From positions 19,005 through 83,004 of the forward strand of contig JAJYAG010000006.1 in NCBI GenBank assembly GCA_021779665.1: a stretch of 64,000 bases of DNA. The letters run 5' to 3'. A program made the position numbers and the translations under genes. A model generated the notes under the pieces. The model searched no databases and was not told where the DNA came from. It was given only the letters and a program-made list of their open reading frames with translations. This document shows positions 15,961 through 24,731 of the stretch, one piece after another. This DNA is from Bacteroidota bacterium (lineage in GTDB: Bacteria; Bacteroidota; Bacteroidia; Bacteroidales; JAAUTT01). Each line of letters starts with the position of its first letter. Within the stretch, counting starts at the first letter, position 1.

Positions 15961-16683
15961 ATGAAACAGATAATACTTACAACTATTTTAATTGCATCAA
16001 CCCTGTTTGTCGGAAATGCTCAAAAATTTGAACCAGATGTATATAATACCTCTAAAGGGAAACTGACAATTTACTTTATCGGGCATGGAACACTGATGTT
16101 TGAGTTCAATGGTAAAGTTATCCATGTGGACCCGTGGACCAAATTAGCCGATTATAATACCTTGCCCAAAGCCGATTATATTTTTATAACGCATCACCAC
16201 GGCGATCATTTTGACACTACTGCCATAAAACAGTTGTGGAAGAAAAATACAACACTGGTTTTGAACAGCGGTTTATACGAAACCTATAGTAAAGGCGAGA
16301 TGATGAAGAATGGTGATTCCAAAGTTTTTGGCGACATACGGGTAGAAGCTGTTCCGGCCTATAACAATTCACCTGAAAGAGATAAATTCCATCCCAAAGG
16401 TCGGGATAACGGATATGTTTTCAACTTTGGGAACCGCAAAGTTTATGTGGCAGGCGACACAGAAAATATCCCCGAAATGGCATTTCTCAAAAACATATAC
16501 ATTGCTTTTTTGCCCATGAATCAGCCTTATACAATGCTACCCAAGCAAGTAGTAGATGCTGTGGATAAGTTCGAGCCCAAAATTCTGTACCCATACCATT
16601 ACGGAGAAACTAATCTGGAAGAACTTAAAACACTTATGGCCTCTGAGCCTCAAACCGAACTCAAAATTAAACCGATGAAATAG
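15961..16683 (+). CDS. Exported metallo-beta-lactamase-fold hydrolase (UlaG-like)
   Basis: A 240-residue protein with a signal peptide (residues 1-20, VGNAQ). The zinc-binding motif is HHHGDH (H78-x-H80-x-D82-H83), with further ligands likely in VAGDTEN and the late YPYHYGE. The short insert-free fold and the IGHGTLMFEFNGKVIHVDPW opening resemble the UlaG/YtnP-like MBL subgroup, which includes lactonases and phosphodiesterases. The substrate is unknown. It stands between the microprotein and the DUF362 gene with its own spacing (277 and 92 bases), so no firm operon can be drawn. Confidence 0.85.
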   Translation: MKQIILTTILIASTLFVGNAQKFEPDVYNTSKGKLTIYFIGHGTLMFEFNGKVIHVDPWTKLADYNTLPKADYIFITHHHGDHFDTTAIKQLWKKNTTLVLNSGLYETYSKGEMMKNGDSKVFGDIRVEAVPAYNNSPERDKFHPKGRDNGYVFNFGNRKVYVAGDTENIPEMAFLKNIYIAFLPMNQPYTMLPKQVVDAVDKFEPKILYPYHYGETNLEELKTLMASEPQTELKIKPMK

Positions 16684-16775
16684 CCTCCTGCAAATTCTAT
16701 TTAACCAAAGGTTAATTTCTGTGGTTAAATTGTTTGCTTTTCATTAATTTACAAACCTAATTTCAGCCAACACCT

Positions 16776-17948
16776 ATGGAAACAAATAAACATGAATTAT
16801 CAAGAAGAAAATTCGTTAAATCGTCAGTGCTCACCGGGATTGGGGCAATCCTTGCCTCTCAGTCCAACGGCGCAATAAACAGCCTTACAGGATTTGCAAA
16901 ACCAGCCACCAATATTGGCGAAGCATTGAAATATGCACGTAACAGCAAATCAATGCCCGGTTTATTCCCGGGAAAAGTAGCCGAAGTTCTTCACACGGGC
17001 AGTGTTAAGGAAAAGAAAATTAGCATCGATATTGTTAACGACATGCTCACCAAAGGCATGCTTGAACTCACGGGAACTAAAAAAATCGAAAAAGCCTGGA
17101 GCATGTTTGTTAAACCAGGTGAAAAAATTGGTCTGAAAGTAAATCCCGTTGCCGGGAAAGACCTTTCCACCAGCCTGGAGATAGTAAAAGTAATCATCAG
17201 CCAGCTCGAAAAATCGGGCATCAGCAAAAATGATATTTTGATCTGGGACCGCAGGGAGTTTGAAATGCACGAAGTAGGCTTTAATGCCGGGAACTTCCCG
17301 GGAGTTAAAATTATCGGAACCGAGTGCAAAGATGAAAAAGGTTCGTTTGTAGATGCATCGGGCAAGCTATATGGTGAAGAAAGAATCGACAAAAACTGGT
17401 TTTACTGGGCCGATGTGGAAGGAAAATACGATGCAGAAACGCTTCCCTACATGGTCAACGAAGGTAAGAACTCCTATTTTTCGAAGATATGCACCCAAAT
17501 GGTCGATAAGATTATCAACATTCCCATATTAAAAAATGCAGGAGCCTCGGTGACCTTATGCCTCAAAAATCTAGCATATGGTGCAGTTTCAAATACCGGC
17601 CGCCTGCATGAACAGCTCTGGGCCGACACGTGTGCCGAAGTTTGTGCTTTCCCACAGATCCGCGATAAAGTTGTGCTCAATATAGTTGACGGGCTAATAG
17701 GCTGTTACCAGGGGGGACCAGCCGCCAACCCACAGTTTATCACCAACTTTAATACCATTCTTGTAGGAACCGATGCTGTTGCGGTAGACCGGATAGGTTA
17801 TGAAATAATTTTAAAGAAAAGAATGGAAGAAAACATACAGAAAGAAGAATCGCCACGCGGTCGTACTTTTTTGGATATGGCCGAAAAACTTCAGCTGGGT
17901 GTAGCCGACATCAAAAAAATTGATCTTAAAAAAATAAAACTCGGCTGA
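16776..17948 (+). CDS. Tat-exported DUF362 domain protein
   Basis: A 390-residue protein with a twin-arginine-like signal (ELSRRKFVKSSVLTGIGAILAS). The body matches DUF362: PGEKIGLKVNPVAGKDLSTS, a central ILKNAGASVTLCLKNLAYG, and the closing IVDGLIGCYQGGP and LVGTDAVAVDRIGYEI motifs. The family is uncharacterised; some relatives are fused to 4Fe-4S ferredoxin domains, but no CxxCxxC cluster motif is seen in this copy. The Tat signal suggests a folded or cofactor-containing cargo. Its TGA overlaps the ATG of the next gene by one base, so the two are coupled. Confidence 0.85.
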   Translation: METNKHELSRRKFVKSSVLTGIGAILASQSNGAINSLTGFAKPATNIGEALKYARNSKSMPGLFPGKVAEVLHTGSVKEKKISIDIVNDMLTKGMLELTGTKKIEKAWSMFVKPGEKIGLKVNPVAGKDLSTSLEIVKVIISQLEKSGISKNDILIWDRREFEMHEVGFNAGNFPGVKIIGTECKDEKGSFVDASGKLYGEERIDKNWFYWADVEGKYDAETLPYMVNEGKNSYFSKICTQMVDKIINIPILKNAGASVTLCLKNLAYGAVSNTGRLHEQLWADTCAEVCAFPQIRDKVVLNIVDGLIGCYQGGPAANPQFITNFNTILVGTDAVAVDRIGYEIILKKRMEENIQKEESPRGRTFLDMAEKLQLGVADIKKIDLKKIKLG

Positions 17949-18796
17949 TGAATCGTTTTCTATATTTCGTCATGCTTATATTTCCCGGAATGCTGACGGC
18001 CCAGTCGGCCGACTTTATCTCGTTGCAACAAAACGAAGCCGAAAACTACAAAATTGTTACCTCCGAGTATTACGACGGCAAATCCCTTTGGGGCTATATG
18101 GACGGAGGTGCCGACCTTTATCTCGAATATGGCTTTGAAGGACTGCTGGTGCAGGAAATAACCTATAAGGAGATTTCGGTGAAATGCGAAATTTATAAGA
18201 TGAATGATCCCCTAAGTGCTTTCGGTATTTTTTCTGTTCAACGGCATAATTGTAAGCAAATTGCCGGGTTTAAAACCATGCATTGTGCCAATAATTATCA
18301 GGTACAAATCGTAAAAGGCGATTACTACATTTCAATTATCAACCAGTCGGGAACTCCCACTACACAAGTAGTATCGGCTGATTTAGCAGAAAAGTTCGGC
18401 AAACAAATTCCCGATAAAGACATTCTCCTTCCGAACCATCCTTATTTTGCCGGCAAAAGCGGCAAGCTTATCTATCTCAAAGGTGAAGTTTCGCTGAGTA
18501 ATGTTTATCCTCAGGCCTTATCCTATCTCGACGATGTTAGGGGGTATAATATGTGGATTCTTCCCGCTGAAGACAAAAAGACGCCAACGGTATCAATCAT
18601 TAGTTTTAAAGAAGCCGGAGAATTGAAAAAATACGGTGAATACGCCTTCCCCGGACAGGGTTTTGAAACCGTGGCTTCGAAAAAACTTAAAAGCGGCGGT
18701 TTGCTTATAAGTCGCAAGCTCGATGAAAACACTGTTTTACAAGCCGAAGGGAATATCGGGAAAGAATTGAAAAAATTATTAGGCTTTAAGAATTAA
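17948..18796 (+). CDS. DUF6599-like exported protein, coupled to DUF362 gene
   Basis: A 282-residue protein with a signal peptide (MNRFLYFVMLIFPGMLTAQ). The conserved stretch SLWGYMDGGADLYLEYGFEGLLVQE, followed by DPLSAFGIFSVQR, fits my memory of DUF6599, an uncharacterised family often encoded beside DUF362 proteins. It starts within the stop codon of the DUF362 gene, which is strong evidence of translational coupling and joint function, probably in the periplasm. No catalytic residues are evident. Confidence 0.7.
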   Translation: MNRFLYFVMLIFPGMLTAQSADFISLQQNEAENYKIVTSEYYDGKSLWGYMDGGADLYLEYGFEGLLVQEITYKEISVKCEIYKMNDPLSAFGIFSVQRHNCKQIAGFKTMHCANNYQVQIVKGDYYISIINQSGTPTTQVVSADLAEKFGKQIPDKDILLPNHPYFAGKSGKLIYLKGEVSLSNVYPQALSYLDDVRGYNMWILPAEDKKTPTVSIISFKEAGELKKYGEYAFPGQGFETVASKKLKSGGLLISRKLDENTVLQAEGNIGKELKKLLGFKN

Positions 18797-18831
18797 ATAG
18801 TACAATAGTTTTTTTTATTTGAAAAGATCAT

Positions 18832-18839
18832 TATTTTTG
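18832..18839 (+). promoter_or_regulatory. Candidate -7 promoter box (TATTTTTG) for rpsT
   Basis: TATTTTTG matches TAnnTTTG 32 bases before the rpsT ATG, giving a predicted transcript start near 18845. A TTTG occurs ten bases upstream of the box, closer than the usual -33 position. Confidence 0.5.
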
Positions 18840-18871
18840 CGTCCTCAATTTTAATAAACAGTGATTTAAAA

Positions 18872-19126
18872 ATGGCAAATCATCATTCATCAGAAAAGGC
18901 TCTCAGACAGAACGAAACACGCAGATTGGAAAACCGTTACTATGCCAGAACAACACGTAACGCTGTTAAGGCATTGCGTTCATCAACAGCAAAGAGTGAA
19001 GCGGTAGTACTTTTTCCTAAGGTAGCTTCTATGCTTGATAAGCTTGCTAAGAAAAACGTTATTCACAAGAATAAAGCTTCCAACCTGAAATCGAGCTTGG
19101 CTAAACACATTAACGCGTTAGCTTAA
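18872..19126 (+). CDS. rpsT: 30S ribosomal protein S20
   Basis: An 84-residue basic protein that binds the 16S rRNA body early in 30S assembly. It opens [24 protein letters not shown], the typical S20 N-terminal helix with alternating basic residues, and continues [14 protein letters not shown] and [21 protein letters not shown], the helical-bundle core. Length and composition are normal. It has its own promoter-like box and terminator and is transcribed alone, as S20 usually is. Confidence 0.97.
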   Translation: MANHHSSEKALRQNETRRLENRYYARTTRNAVKALRSSTAKSEAVVLFPKVASMLDKLAKKNVIHKNKASNLKSSLAKHINALA

Positions 19127-19149
19127 TTATATCTGAAAATTTAATGATA

Positions 19150-19184
19150 GCCCTTGTGCCACGGCGCAAGGGCATTTCGTTTTT
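19150..19184 (+). terminator. Terminator after rpsT
   Basis: A 10-bp stem GCCCTTGTGC/GCGCAAGGGC with one G-U pair and a 4-nt loop, followed by ATTTCGTTTTTAATTT. It lies 23 bases after the stop codon. Confidence 0.8.
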
Positions 19185-19265
19185 AATTTCACTCCTGTTA
19201 ACCAACTAATAAATTGACTATTCGCTTTTTATTCCTATTTTTGGTTTAACACCAATTCACCAACA

Positions 19266-19949
19266 ATGACCCTTACTATCAAACACTGGGCTGAAGAGGA
19301 CCGACCACGCGAAAAACTTCTTGCAAAGGGGACCATGTCGCTTTCCGATGCAGAGCTTATTGCAATCATTATAGGTTCGGGCAATGCCGAAGATTCGGCT
19401 GTTGAACTTTCGCGCAAAATACTGCAGAGCGCGGATAATAACCTTAATTTACTTGGAAAATTCACAGTTACCGACCTTCAGAAGTTTAAAGGAATTGGCG
19501 AGGCGAAAGCAATCAGCATCGTAGCAGCTCTGGAACTTGGCCGCCGACGCAAAAAGGAAGACGCCCCCGATAAAAAGCAGATACAGTCGAGTAACGATGT
19601 TTTTGAGATTTTCCAGCCTATGTTTGCCGATATTCCTCACGAAGAATTCTGGGTTTTGCTGCTCAACCGCTCCAACCGGATCATAGAAAAACTCAGGGTA
19701 AGCCAGGGAGGCGTAAGCGGTACCGTAACCGATATCAGGCTAATTCTAAAGCCTGCCATAGAAAAACTGGCTTCGTCCATTATTCTGTGTCATAATCATC
19801 CTTCGGGCAATAACCGCCCAAGTGAAAACGATATTTCCATAACACAAAAAGCCAAAGAAGCCGCTAAGTTTATGGATATTGCAGTATTGGATCATATCAT
19901 TGTTTGCGAAAAAAACTATTACAGTTTTGCCGATGAAGGGGTAATTTAA
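19266..19949 (+). CDS. radC: RadC-family JAB/MPN-domain protein
   Basis: A 227-residue protein with an N-terminal helix-hairpin-helix (about residues 65-90: LQKFKGIGEAKAISIVAALELGRR) and a C-terminal JAB1/MPN metalloprotease-like domain. Metal ligands are in HNHPSG (H176, H178) with D189 downstream. Despite the name, a direct DNA repair role is doubtful in other bacteria; it may be an isopeptidase-like or DNA-associated hydrolase. This is a full-length chromosomal copy, not the short JAB-only form of mobile elements. It is flanked by rpsT and an acetyltransferase-like gene. Confidence 0.93.
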   Translation: MTLTIKHWAEEDRPREKLLAKGTMSLSDAELIAIIIGSGNAEDSAVELSRKILQSADNNLNLLGKFTVTDLQKFKGIGEAKAISIVAALELGRRRKKEDAPDKKQIQSSNDVFEIFQPMFADIPHEEFWVLLLNRSNRIIEKLRVSQGGVSGTVTDIRLILKPAIEKLASSIILCHNHPSGNNRPSENDISITQKAKEAAKFMDIAVLDHIIVCEKNYYSFADEGVI

Positions 19950-20012
19950 AAAAGCTTTAAACTAAGCATAAACATTATCTGTTATAATTCACTACAACAA
20001 TATTTCGAACCC

Positions 20013-20924
20013 TTGATTGAATTTATTCCAAACGAAAATATCGACTTTAAAAAGTGGGACAGATGCATTAAACGCTCATTTAACGGGAGCATTTTTGCAT
20101 ATTCGTGGTATTTGAATATCGTTTCCAAAAAATGGAATGCCCTTGTTGAAAACGATTACGAAAGAGTAATGCCTTTGCCTCATTCAACGTTTGCCGGAAA
20201 CGATGTTATTGTACAACCGAAGCTGGCCGGACAACTTGGAATATTTTCAGTGCCAACTTTAAATGAGTACAATGTTTCAGGATTTTTCAATTCCATACCT
20301 GATGAATATAAATATATAAACCTGAAATTAAATAAGCACAACCAGATTCAGGAGCCTTTTAAGAAAGAAGGTAAAAAAATTAACCTGGATATCGATTTGA
20401 TAAAGTCGTACGAGAAATTACGGGAGCTTTACTCCGACTCTCTCAAAGAACTTCTTGAAACTGGTTACCGGAGGGATTTTAAGGTAATTACAAAAATCCC
20501 CATTGACGCCATAGCCAGGTTTGAACAGAAAAAATCGCCTCTTTATAATTATTTCCATCCTGAAGAGCTGATTACCCTGCAACTGCTAATTGCAGCATCG
20601 ATTAATAACAAAATGGGCCAGATTTGCGGATTATACGACAACAACAATAATCTTACAGCACTTGCTTTCTTTGTCTGGTCGCACCAAAAAGCGACCCTTG
20701 CATTTTGTCTGTTCAGCGATAAAAAGCTGCAACTCCCTGCTTTCTTTTTTCTTATCGACGATTTTATCCGAAATAACTCGGAAAAAAATCTTATTTTGCA
20801 TTTCGAAATAAATTCGAACTCAAAACTGATATCGGCATTCGAAAAAATCGGAGCTAAAAGGTCCGAAAGTTTCTATTTATACAGGAATTTATTACCGTGG
20901 TATCTTAAACCTTTCGTGACATGA
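20013..20924 (+). CDS. GNAT/FemAB-like acyltransferase homologue upstream of upp
   Basis: A 303-residue cytoplasmic protein starting at TTG 20013, which gives the natural N-terminus (IEFIPNENIDFKKWDRCI). No nearer ATG precedes this conserved region. Two repeated alpha/beta halves, with SFNGSIFAYSWYLNIVSKKWNALVENDYE early and GQICGLYDNNNNLTALAFFVW late, resemble FemAB/GNAT acyltransferase folds that load amino-acid or acyl groups. No acetyl-CoA pyrophosphate-loop signature can be claimed. Its end overlaps upp by four bases (ATGA), so the two are translated together. Substrate unknown. Confidence 0.6.
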   Translation: MIEFIPNENIDFKKWDRCIKRSFNGSIFAYSWYLNIVSKKWNALVENDYERVMPLPHSTFAGNDVIVQPKLAGQLGIFSVPTLNEYNVSGFFNSIPDEYKYINLKLNKHNQIQEPFKKEGKKINLDIDLIKSYEKLRELYSDSLKELLETGYRRDFKVITKIPIDAIARFEQKKSPLYNYFHPEELITLQLLIAASINNKMGQICGLYDNNNNLTALAFFVWSHQKATLAFCLFSDKKLQLPAFFFLIDDFIRNNSEKNLILHFEINSNSKLISAFEKIGAKRSESFYLYRNLLPWYLKPFVT

Positions 20925-21577
20925 TTATTTTAAACAAACAGAACTCACTTTTTAATCAATACCTCGCCGAGGTGCGCGATGCAAATGTTCAAACTGACAG
21001 TTTGCGTTTCAGATACAATCTCGAACGAATGGGGAGCATTTTTGCCTATGAGATTAGCAAAAGCATGAGTTACGTAACCAAAGAAGTTACAACTCCTCTT
21101 GGTATTGCTGAAGAAAATATCCTGAACGAGAACCCGGTAATTATTTCGGTTATGAGAGCTGGTTTGCCGCTCCATCAAGGGATGATGCGACTTTTTGACA
21201 AAGCTGATAATGGGTTTGTTTCGGTGTTTCGCAATGCCGAAAAAGCAGGGAGTGTAACGCTGAAACCTGAATATGTTTCATGTCCTGAAATAGATGGCAA
21301 ACAACTGATTCTAATTGATGCAATTATTGCTTCCGGGGCTTCCATTACCATGGCCTACCAGTCTTTGCTGCAGTATGGCACACCCAAACATACGCACTTT
21401 GTATCGTTGGTGGCAAGCAAGGAAGGTATTGAAACGATCCGGAAAAGGTATTCACCTCAAACTGTAACCATCTGGCTGGGGGCTCTCGATGCTGAACTTA
21501 CGGTTCGTTCGTTTGTGGTACCCGGAATTGGCGATGTTGGCGATCTGGCTTTCGGATATAAGCCGCCGATAATTTAG
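20921..21577 (+). CDS. upp: Uracil phosphoribosyltransferase
   Basis: A 218-residue pyrimidine salvage enzyme that makes UMP from uracil and PRPP. The type I PRTase core has SVMRAGLPLHQGMM and the PRPP loop LILIDAIIASGASITMAYQSL. The uracil-binding tail is VPGIGDVGDLAFG, corresponding to the GxGDxGDR-FG motif of Upp, with one conserved Arg replaced by Leu in that loop. The start codon overlaps the upstream stop (ATGA). The gene ends 7 bases from the convergent HEPN gene. Confidence 0.93.
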   Translation: MIILNKQNSLFNQYLAEVRDANVQTDSLRFRYNLERMGSIFAYEISKSMSYVTKEVTTPLGIAEENILNENPVIISVMRAGLPLHQGMMRLFDKADNGFVSVFRNAEKAGSVTLKPEYVSCPEIDGKQLILIDAIIASGASITMAYQSLLQYGTPKHTHFVSLVASKEGIETIRKRYSPQTVTIWLGALDAELTVRSFVVPGIGDVGDLAFGYKPPII

Positions 21578-21584
21578 GAATCGG

Positions 21585-21980
21585 TTAAGTAATATTTCTG
21601 GTTAATTCAATTATCTTGTTAACAAATATTTCTGCCTGAAGAAACAATTTATTAACGGTTTCCTGATCAAAGGAAACGTAATCGTCATAATCGCCAGTTT
21701 GCCTTCTATCGAAAAGATCGGAAAAAAATCGTCCATCTTCCTTAGAAATTATGCCAGCCTGAACAAAGTTGAGACCAAACATCATTCTAACTCCTTTATG
21801 AGTACCTGTATCAATACTCTTTTTTAGCAATAGAGCAATTACAGCATAATAACATGCATAATAAATTCTGTTAACTGCAGCGTTCCAAAATCCATTATCC
21901 AGCAATAATTTTGCTTCTGCAAGAGATTCTAACGCTCTGCTTATTCTATAATTGGCAAGATCATTTTTATTTTCACTCAT
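21585..21980 (-). CDS. HEPN domain protein of an MNT/HEPN pair
   Basis: A 131-residue all-helical HEPN-domain protein: ISRALESLAEAKLLLDNGFWNAAVNRIYYACYYAVIALL, then THKGVRMMFGLNFVQAGI and FSDLFDRRQTGDYDD. It is encoded after a minimal nucleotidyltransferase with a 4-base ATGA overlap, the classic MNT/HEPN arrangement. Many such HEPN partners are RNases with an R-X4-6-H motif. In this copy no His follows the Arg of NRIYYACYYA, and the only candidate His is in THKG, so it may be non-nucleolytic. A toxin role is therefore unproven. It is more A/T-rich than its flanks. Confidence 0.85.
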   Translation of the reverse strand: MSENKNDLANYRISRALESLAEAKLLLDNGFWNAAVNRIYYACYYAVIALLLKKSIDTGTHKGVRMMFGLNFVQAGIISKEDGRFFSDLFDRRQTGDYDDYVSFDQETVNKLFLQAEIFVNKIIELTRNIT

Positions 21981-22294
21981 AATAATACACCGTCTTTCTT
22001 AACATTCATGTAAAATGGTGTCTCAATATGACGGGTTTCCCAGTCTTTCCGGGTTAATATCAGCGGACTTATAATTCTGCCGGTTTCAAATTCAAGATCG
22101 TAAAGCGGATACTTTATCCTCTGCTCATCATTATAAGTAACTTTTTCACTATCCACAAGTATCAGAACATCTATATCGGATTCATCACTCGCCTGTCCTC
22201 TTGCGTATGATCCGTATACTATGACTGTTGCAGTTGGTTCTGCGAGGTTAACCAACTGCTTAATCCTGACTAATATTTTGTTACTCGCTGACAT
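21977..22294 (-). CDS. Minimal nucleotidyltransferase (MNT) of an MNT/HEPN pair
   Basis: A 105-residue nucleotidyltransferase-fold protein. GSYARGQASDESDIDVLILVD contains the GS-x10-SDxD core with both metal-binding Asp residues, and a third acidic strand follows (YDLEFETGRII). In MNT/HEPN systems this protein often neutralises its partner, in some cases by adding AMP to it. It starts at ATG 22294, and a TATATTTG -7 box ends five bases upstream, so the transcript may be leaderless. It overlaps the HEPN gene by four bases. Confidence 0.9.
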   Translation of the reverse strand: MSASNKILVRIKQLVNLAEPTATVIVYGSYARGQASDESDIDVLILVDSEKVTYNDEQRIKYPLYDLEFETGRIISPLILTRKDWETRHIETPFYMNVKKDGVLL

Positions 22295-22298
22295 ACAA

Positions 22299-22306
22299 CA
22301 AATATA
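22299..22306 (-). promoter_or_regulatory. Candidate -7 box (TATATTTG) for the MNT/HEPN operon
   Basis: On the minus strand TATATTTG matches TAnnTTTG and ends five bases before the ATG of the MNT gene. If transcription starts four to six bases after the box, the mRNA begins at or next to the start codon. Confidence 0.4.
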
Positions 22307-22330
22307 CTCAAAAACTAATAAAAAAGATTG

Positions 22331-22819
22331 CTAACTTCCAGGAACTTTCCTAATCCACCCTTCATCCCTGCATTCTTCCTTTAGCTGCCTGATTGTTTTG
22401 TTTAAAACAGGATGTCTGAATTCCGGATCGATATCCATCATCGGTTCCAGCACAAATAAACGCTCATGGAGTCTGGGGTGCGGAATAGAGAGGTCTTCAT
22501 CCGAAACAATTTCATTATCATAAAAAAGAATATCCAGATCAATGGTCCGGTTAATATATTGACCTGAAACACGTATGCGTCCCATCGCCAGCTCGATGGC
22601 GTGTATGCCATCAATTATCTTATGCGGAGTCTCATCCGTTTCAACTTTAACAACCATATTCAGAAAATTCTGGCCTTCGTAACCCCACGACTGGGTTTCG
22701 TAAACATGCGACCGCCCCATAATACGACCAATCTCTTGTTCGATCCTATTAACCGCCTGCTGAAGAAAAGCACTCCTGTTGCCCGAATTACTGCCAACAG
22801 ACAAAAACATAACTGCCAT
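22331..22819 (-). CDS. folK: 2-amino-4-hydroxy-6-hydroxymethyldihydropteridine pyrophosphokinase
   Basis: A 162-residue folate biosynthesis enzyme that transfers pyrophosphate from ATP to hydroxymethyldihydropterin. FolK hallmarks are the opening MFLSVGSNSGNR, the pterin-binding QNFLNMVV, ELAMGRIR and the catalytic strand RTIDLDILFYDNEIV with its two metal-binding Asp residues, then IPHPRLHERLFVLEPM. Length is normal for stand-alone FolK. A TAAATTTG promoter box lies about 55 bases upstream on the same strand. It is divergent from sppA. Confidence 0.95.
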   Translation of the reverse strand: MAVMFLSVGSNSGNRSAFLQQAVNRIEQEIGRIMGRSHVYETQSWGYEGQNFLNMVVKVETDETPHKIIDGIHAIELAMGRIRVSGQYINRTIDLDILFYDNEIVSDEDLSIPHPRLHERLFVLEPMMDIDPEFRHPVLNKTIRQLKEECRDEGWIRKVPGS

Positions 22820-22873
22820 AAAACAATTTTAAACGATTGTAAAGGTGAAAAAAGAAATTGACTATTTTTATAA

Positions 22874-22881
22874 CAAATTTA
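22874..22881 (-). promoter_or_regulatory. Candidate -7 box (TAAATTTG) for folK
   Basis: TAAATTTG on the minus strand, about 55 bases before the folK ATG, fits the Bacteroidota -7 consensus. No -33 TTG was found at 17-23 bases. Confidence 0.4.
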
Positions 22882-22949
22882 ACTGCCCGGCAGCTAAAAT
22901 CTGAAACAGTATAAATACAAATCTGAACATCATAAAATAACTCCCAAAC

Positions 22950-24719
22950 ATGAAAAGCTTTTTAAAATACACGCTTGCAACCATTGTTGGCATTATTATC
23001 ACATCAATTTTATTCTTTTTCATTACCCTGGGCATTATTGGAGCCATCATTTCATCGGCCGAAAAGACCGTAGTTGTGGCGCCCAACTCAGTTCTTAAAA
23101 TAGAATTTGCAAAGCCAATAACAGAAAGAACTTCAAACAATCCATTCAAGAATTTTGACTTCCAAACGTTAAGTCCAAGCAGCAACCTTGGGATACGCGA
23201 CATTATAGATTATATCGGCAAAGCTAAAACCGATAATAACATAAAAGGTATTTACCTTGACCTTACCATCATTCCCACCGGCCTTGCCACCATTGAAGAA
23301 ATAAGAAATGCGCTGCTCGATTTTAAGAAATCGAAAAAGTTCATCATCAGTTATGCCGAAGTGTATACACAAAGCAGCTACTATCTTGCTTCGGTAGCCG
23401 ACAAAGTATACCTTAATCCATCGGGATTTATGCCTCTGGTGGGTATGCGCTCGGAACTGACTTTTTTCAAAGGAACATTCCAAAAGCTTGACATGGAACC
23501 TGAAATTCTCCGTCACGGGAAATACAAAAGCGCCGTTGAGCCTTATACAAATGACAAAATGAGCAACGAAAACCGCGAACAGCTCAATGCTTTGTTATCG
23601 GGAATCTGGAACCATATTTTGAAAGGAATTTCAGAACAACGCAAAGTTTCTGTTGAGAAACTGAATGAACTGGCCGATAATCTGACGGTTCGTAATGCAA
23701 CATCAGCTAAGGCGAATAAATTGATTGATGATTTAAAATACGAAGATGAAGTCCTGGCTGAATTAGCTAAACTGAGCGGAGCCAAATCGGAAACCAAAAT
23801 AAAATTTACTTCGCTCAACGATTATGTAAAAACTCCTAGACCTAAAACTTCAACGGGCATTTCGAAGAATAAAATTGCCATTGTTTATGCTGCGGGCGAC
23901 ATTATGCCGGGCGAAGGAGACGAAAACACCGTAGGTTCTAAAAATACTGCCGAGGCAATTCGCAAAGCCCGCAAGGACAGCTCCATCAAAGCAATTGTAC
24001 TCAGAGTAAATTCTCCCGGAGGAAGCGCTCTCGCTTCGGAAGTTATCTGGCGCGAAGTAAAGCTTGCCACCAAAGTAAAGCCTGTAATTGCTTCACTGGG
24101 CGATGTTGCAGCATCAGGAGGCTATTATATTGTTAGTCCCGCCGATACCATTGTTGCCGATAACAATACAATTACCGGATCCATCGGGGTTTTTGGCATG
24201 ACCTTCAATACAAGCAAATTCTTTCAAAACAAGCTGGGTATCACCTTCGATGTTGCCAAAACCAATAAATTCTCCGACTTTGGATCGGTTACGCGAGCTA
24301 TGACACCTCAGGAAAGAGATGTAATGATGTTACAAATTGAAGAAATTTACGACCAGTTCATTTCTCATGTGGCCGAAGGTCGCGGTATGACAAAAGCACA
24401 AGTCGACTCAATTGGGCAGGGACGCGTATGGAATGCAACCGATGCTTTAAAAATTGGACTTGTAGACCTCATGGGTGACCTGAACAAATCCATTGAAATT
24501 GCTGCCCAAAAAGCCAAACTGAAAGATTATCGCATTGTGGAACTGCCTGATCTGGATGACCCTTTCGAAACTCTTATGCAGGGTTTCAGCGCCAAAGCAG
24601 AGCAAATGGTGATTGGAAAAGAAACCTATCAATATGCCCGATTGATGTCCGAACTTGAAAAAGTGCTGTCGCAAAAAGGAGTTCAGGCCAGATTACCATA
24701 CAACATCGATTTGCATTAA
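22950..24719 (+). CDS. sppA: Signal peptide peptidase SppA, 67-kDa type
   Basis: A 589-residue inner-membrane serine protease that degrades cleaved signal peptides. It has one N-terminal TM anchor (about residues 5-35) and two tandem S49/ClpP-like domains. The first supplies the catalytic Lys193 in KYKSAVEPYT and the second the nucleophile Ser389 in GDVAASGGYY, just as in the long E. coli type. PGGSALASEVIW and TGSIGVFG are substrate-site motifs. It is followed by lpxK after 12 bases and then purine nucleoside phosphorylase, a run I regard as one operon. Confidence 0.95.
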   Translation: MKSFLKYTLATIVGIIITSILFFFITLGIIGAIISSAEKTVVVAPNSVLKIEFAKPITERTSNNPFKNFDFQTLSPSSNLGIRDIIDYIGKAKTDNNIKGIYLDLTIIPTGLATIEEIRNALLDFKKSKKFIISYAEVYTQSSYYLASVADKVYLNPSGFMPLVGMRSELTFFKGTFQKLDMEPEILRHGKYKSAVEPYTNDKMSNENREQLNALLSGIWNHILKGISEQRKVSVEKLNELADNLTVRNATSAKANKLIDDLKYEDEVLAELAKLSGAKSETKIKFTSLNDYVKTPRPKTSTGISKNKIAIVYAAGDIMPGEGDENTVGSKNTAEAIRKARKDSSIKAIVLRVNSPGGSALASEVIWREVKLATKVKPVIASLGDVAASGGYYIVSPADTIVADNNTITGSIGVFGMTFNTSKFFQNKLGITFDVAKTNKFSDFGSVTRAMTPQERDVMMLQIEEIYDQFISHVAEGRGMTKAQVDSIGQGRVWNATDALKIGLVDLMGDLNKSIEIAAQKAKLKDYRIVELPDLDDPFETLMQGFSAKAEQMVIGKETYQYARLMSELEKVLSQKGVQARLPYNIDLH

Positions 24720-24731
24720 TCTTAAAAGGCT

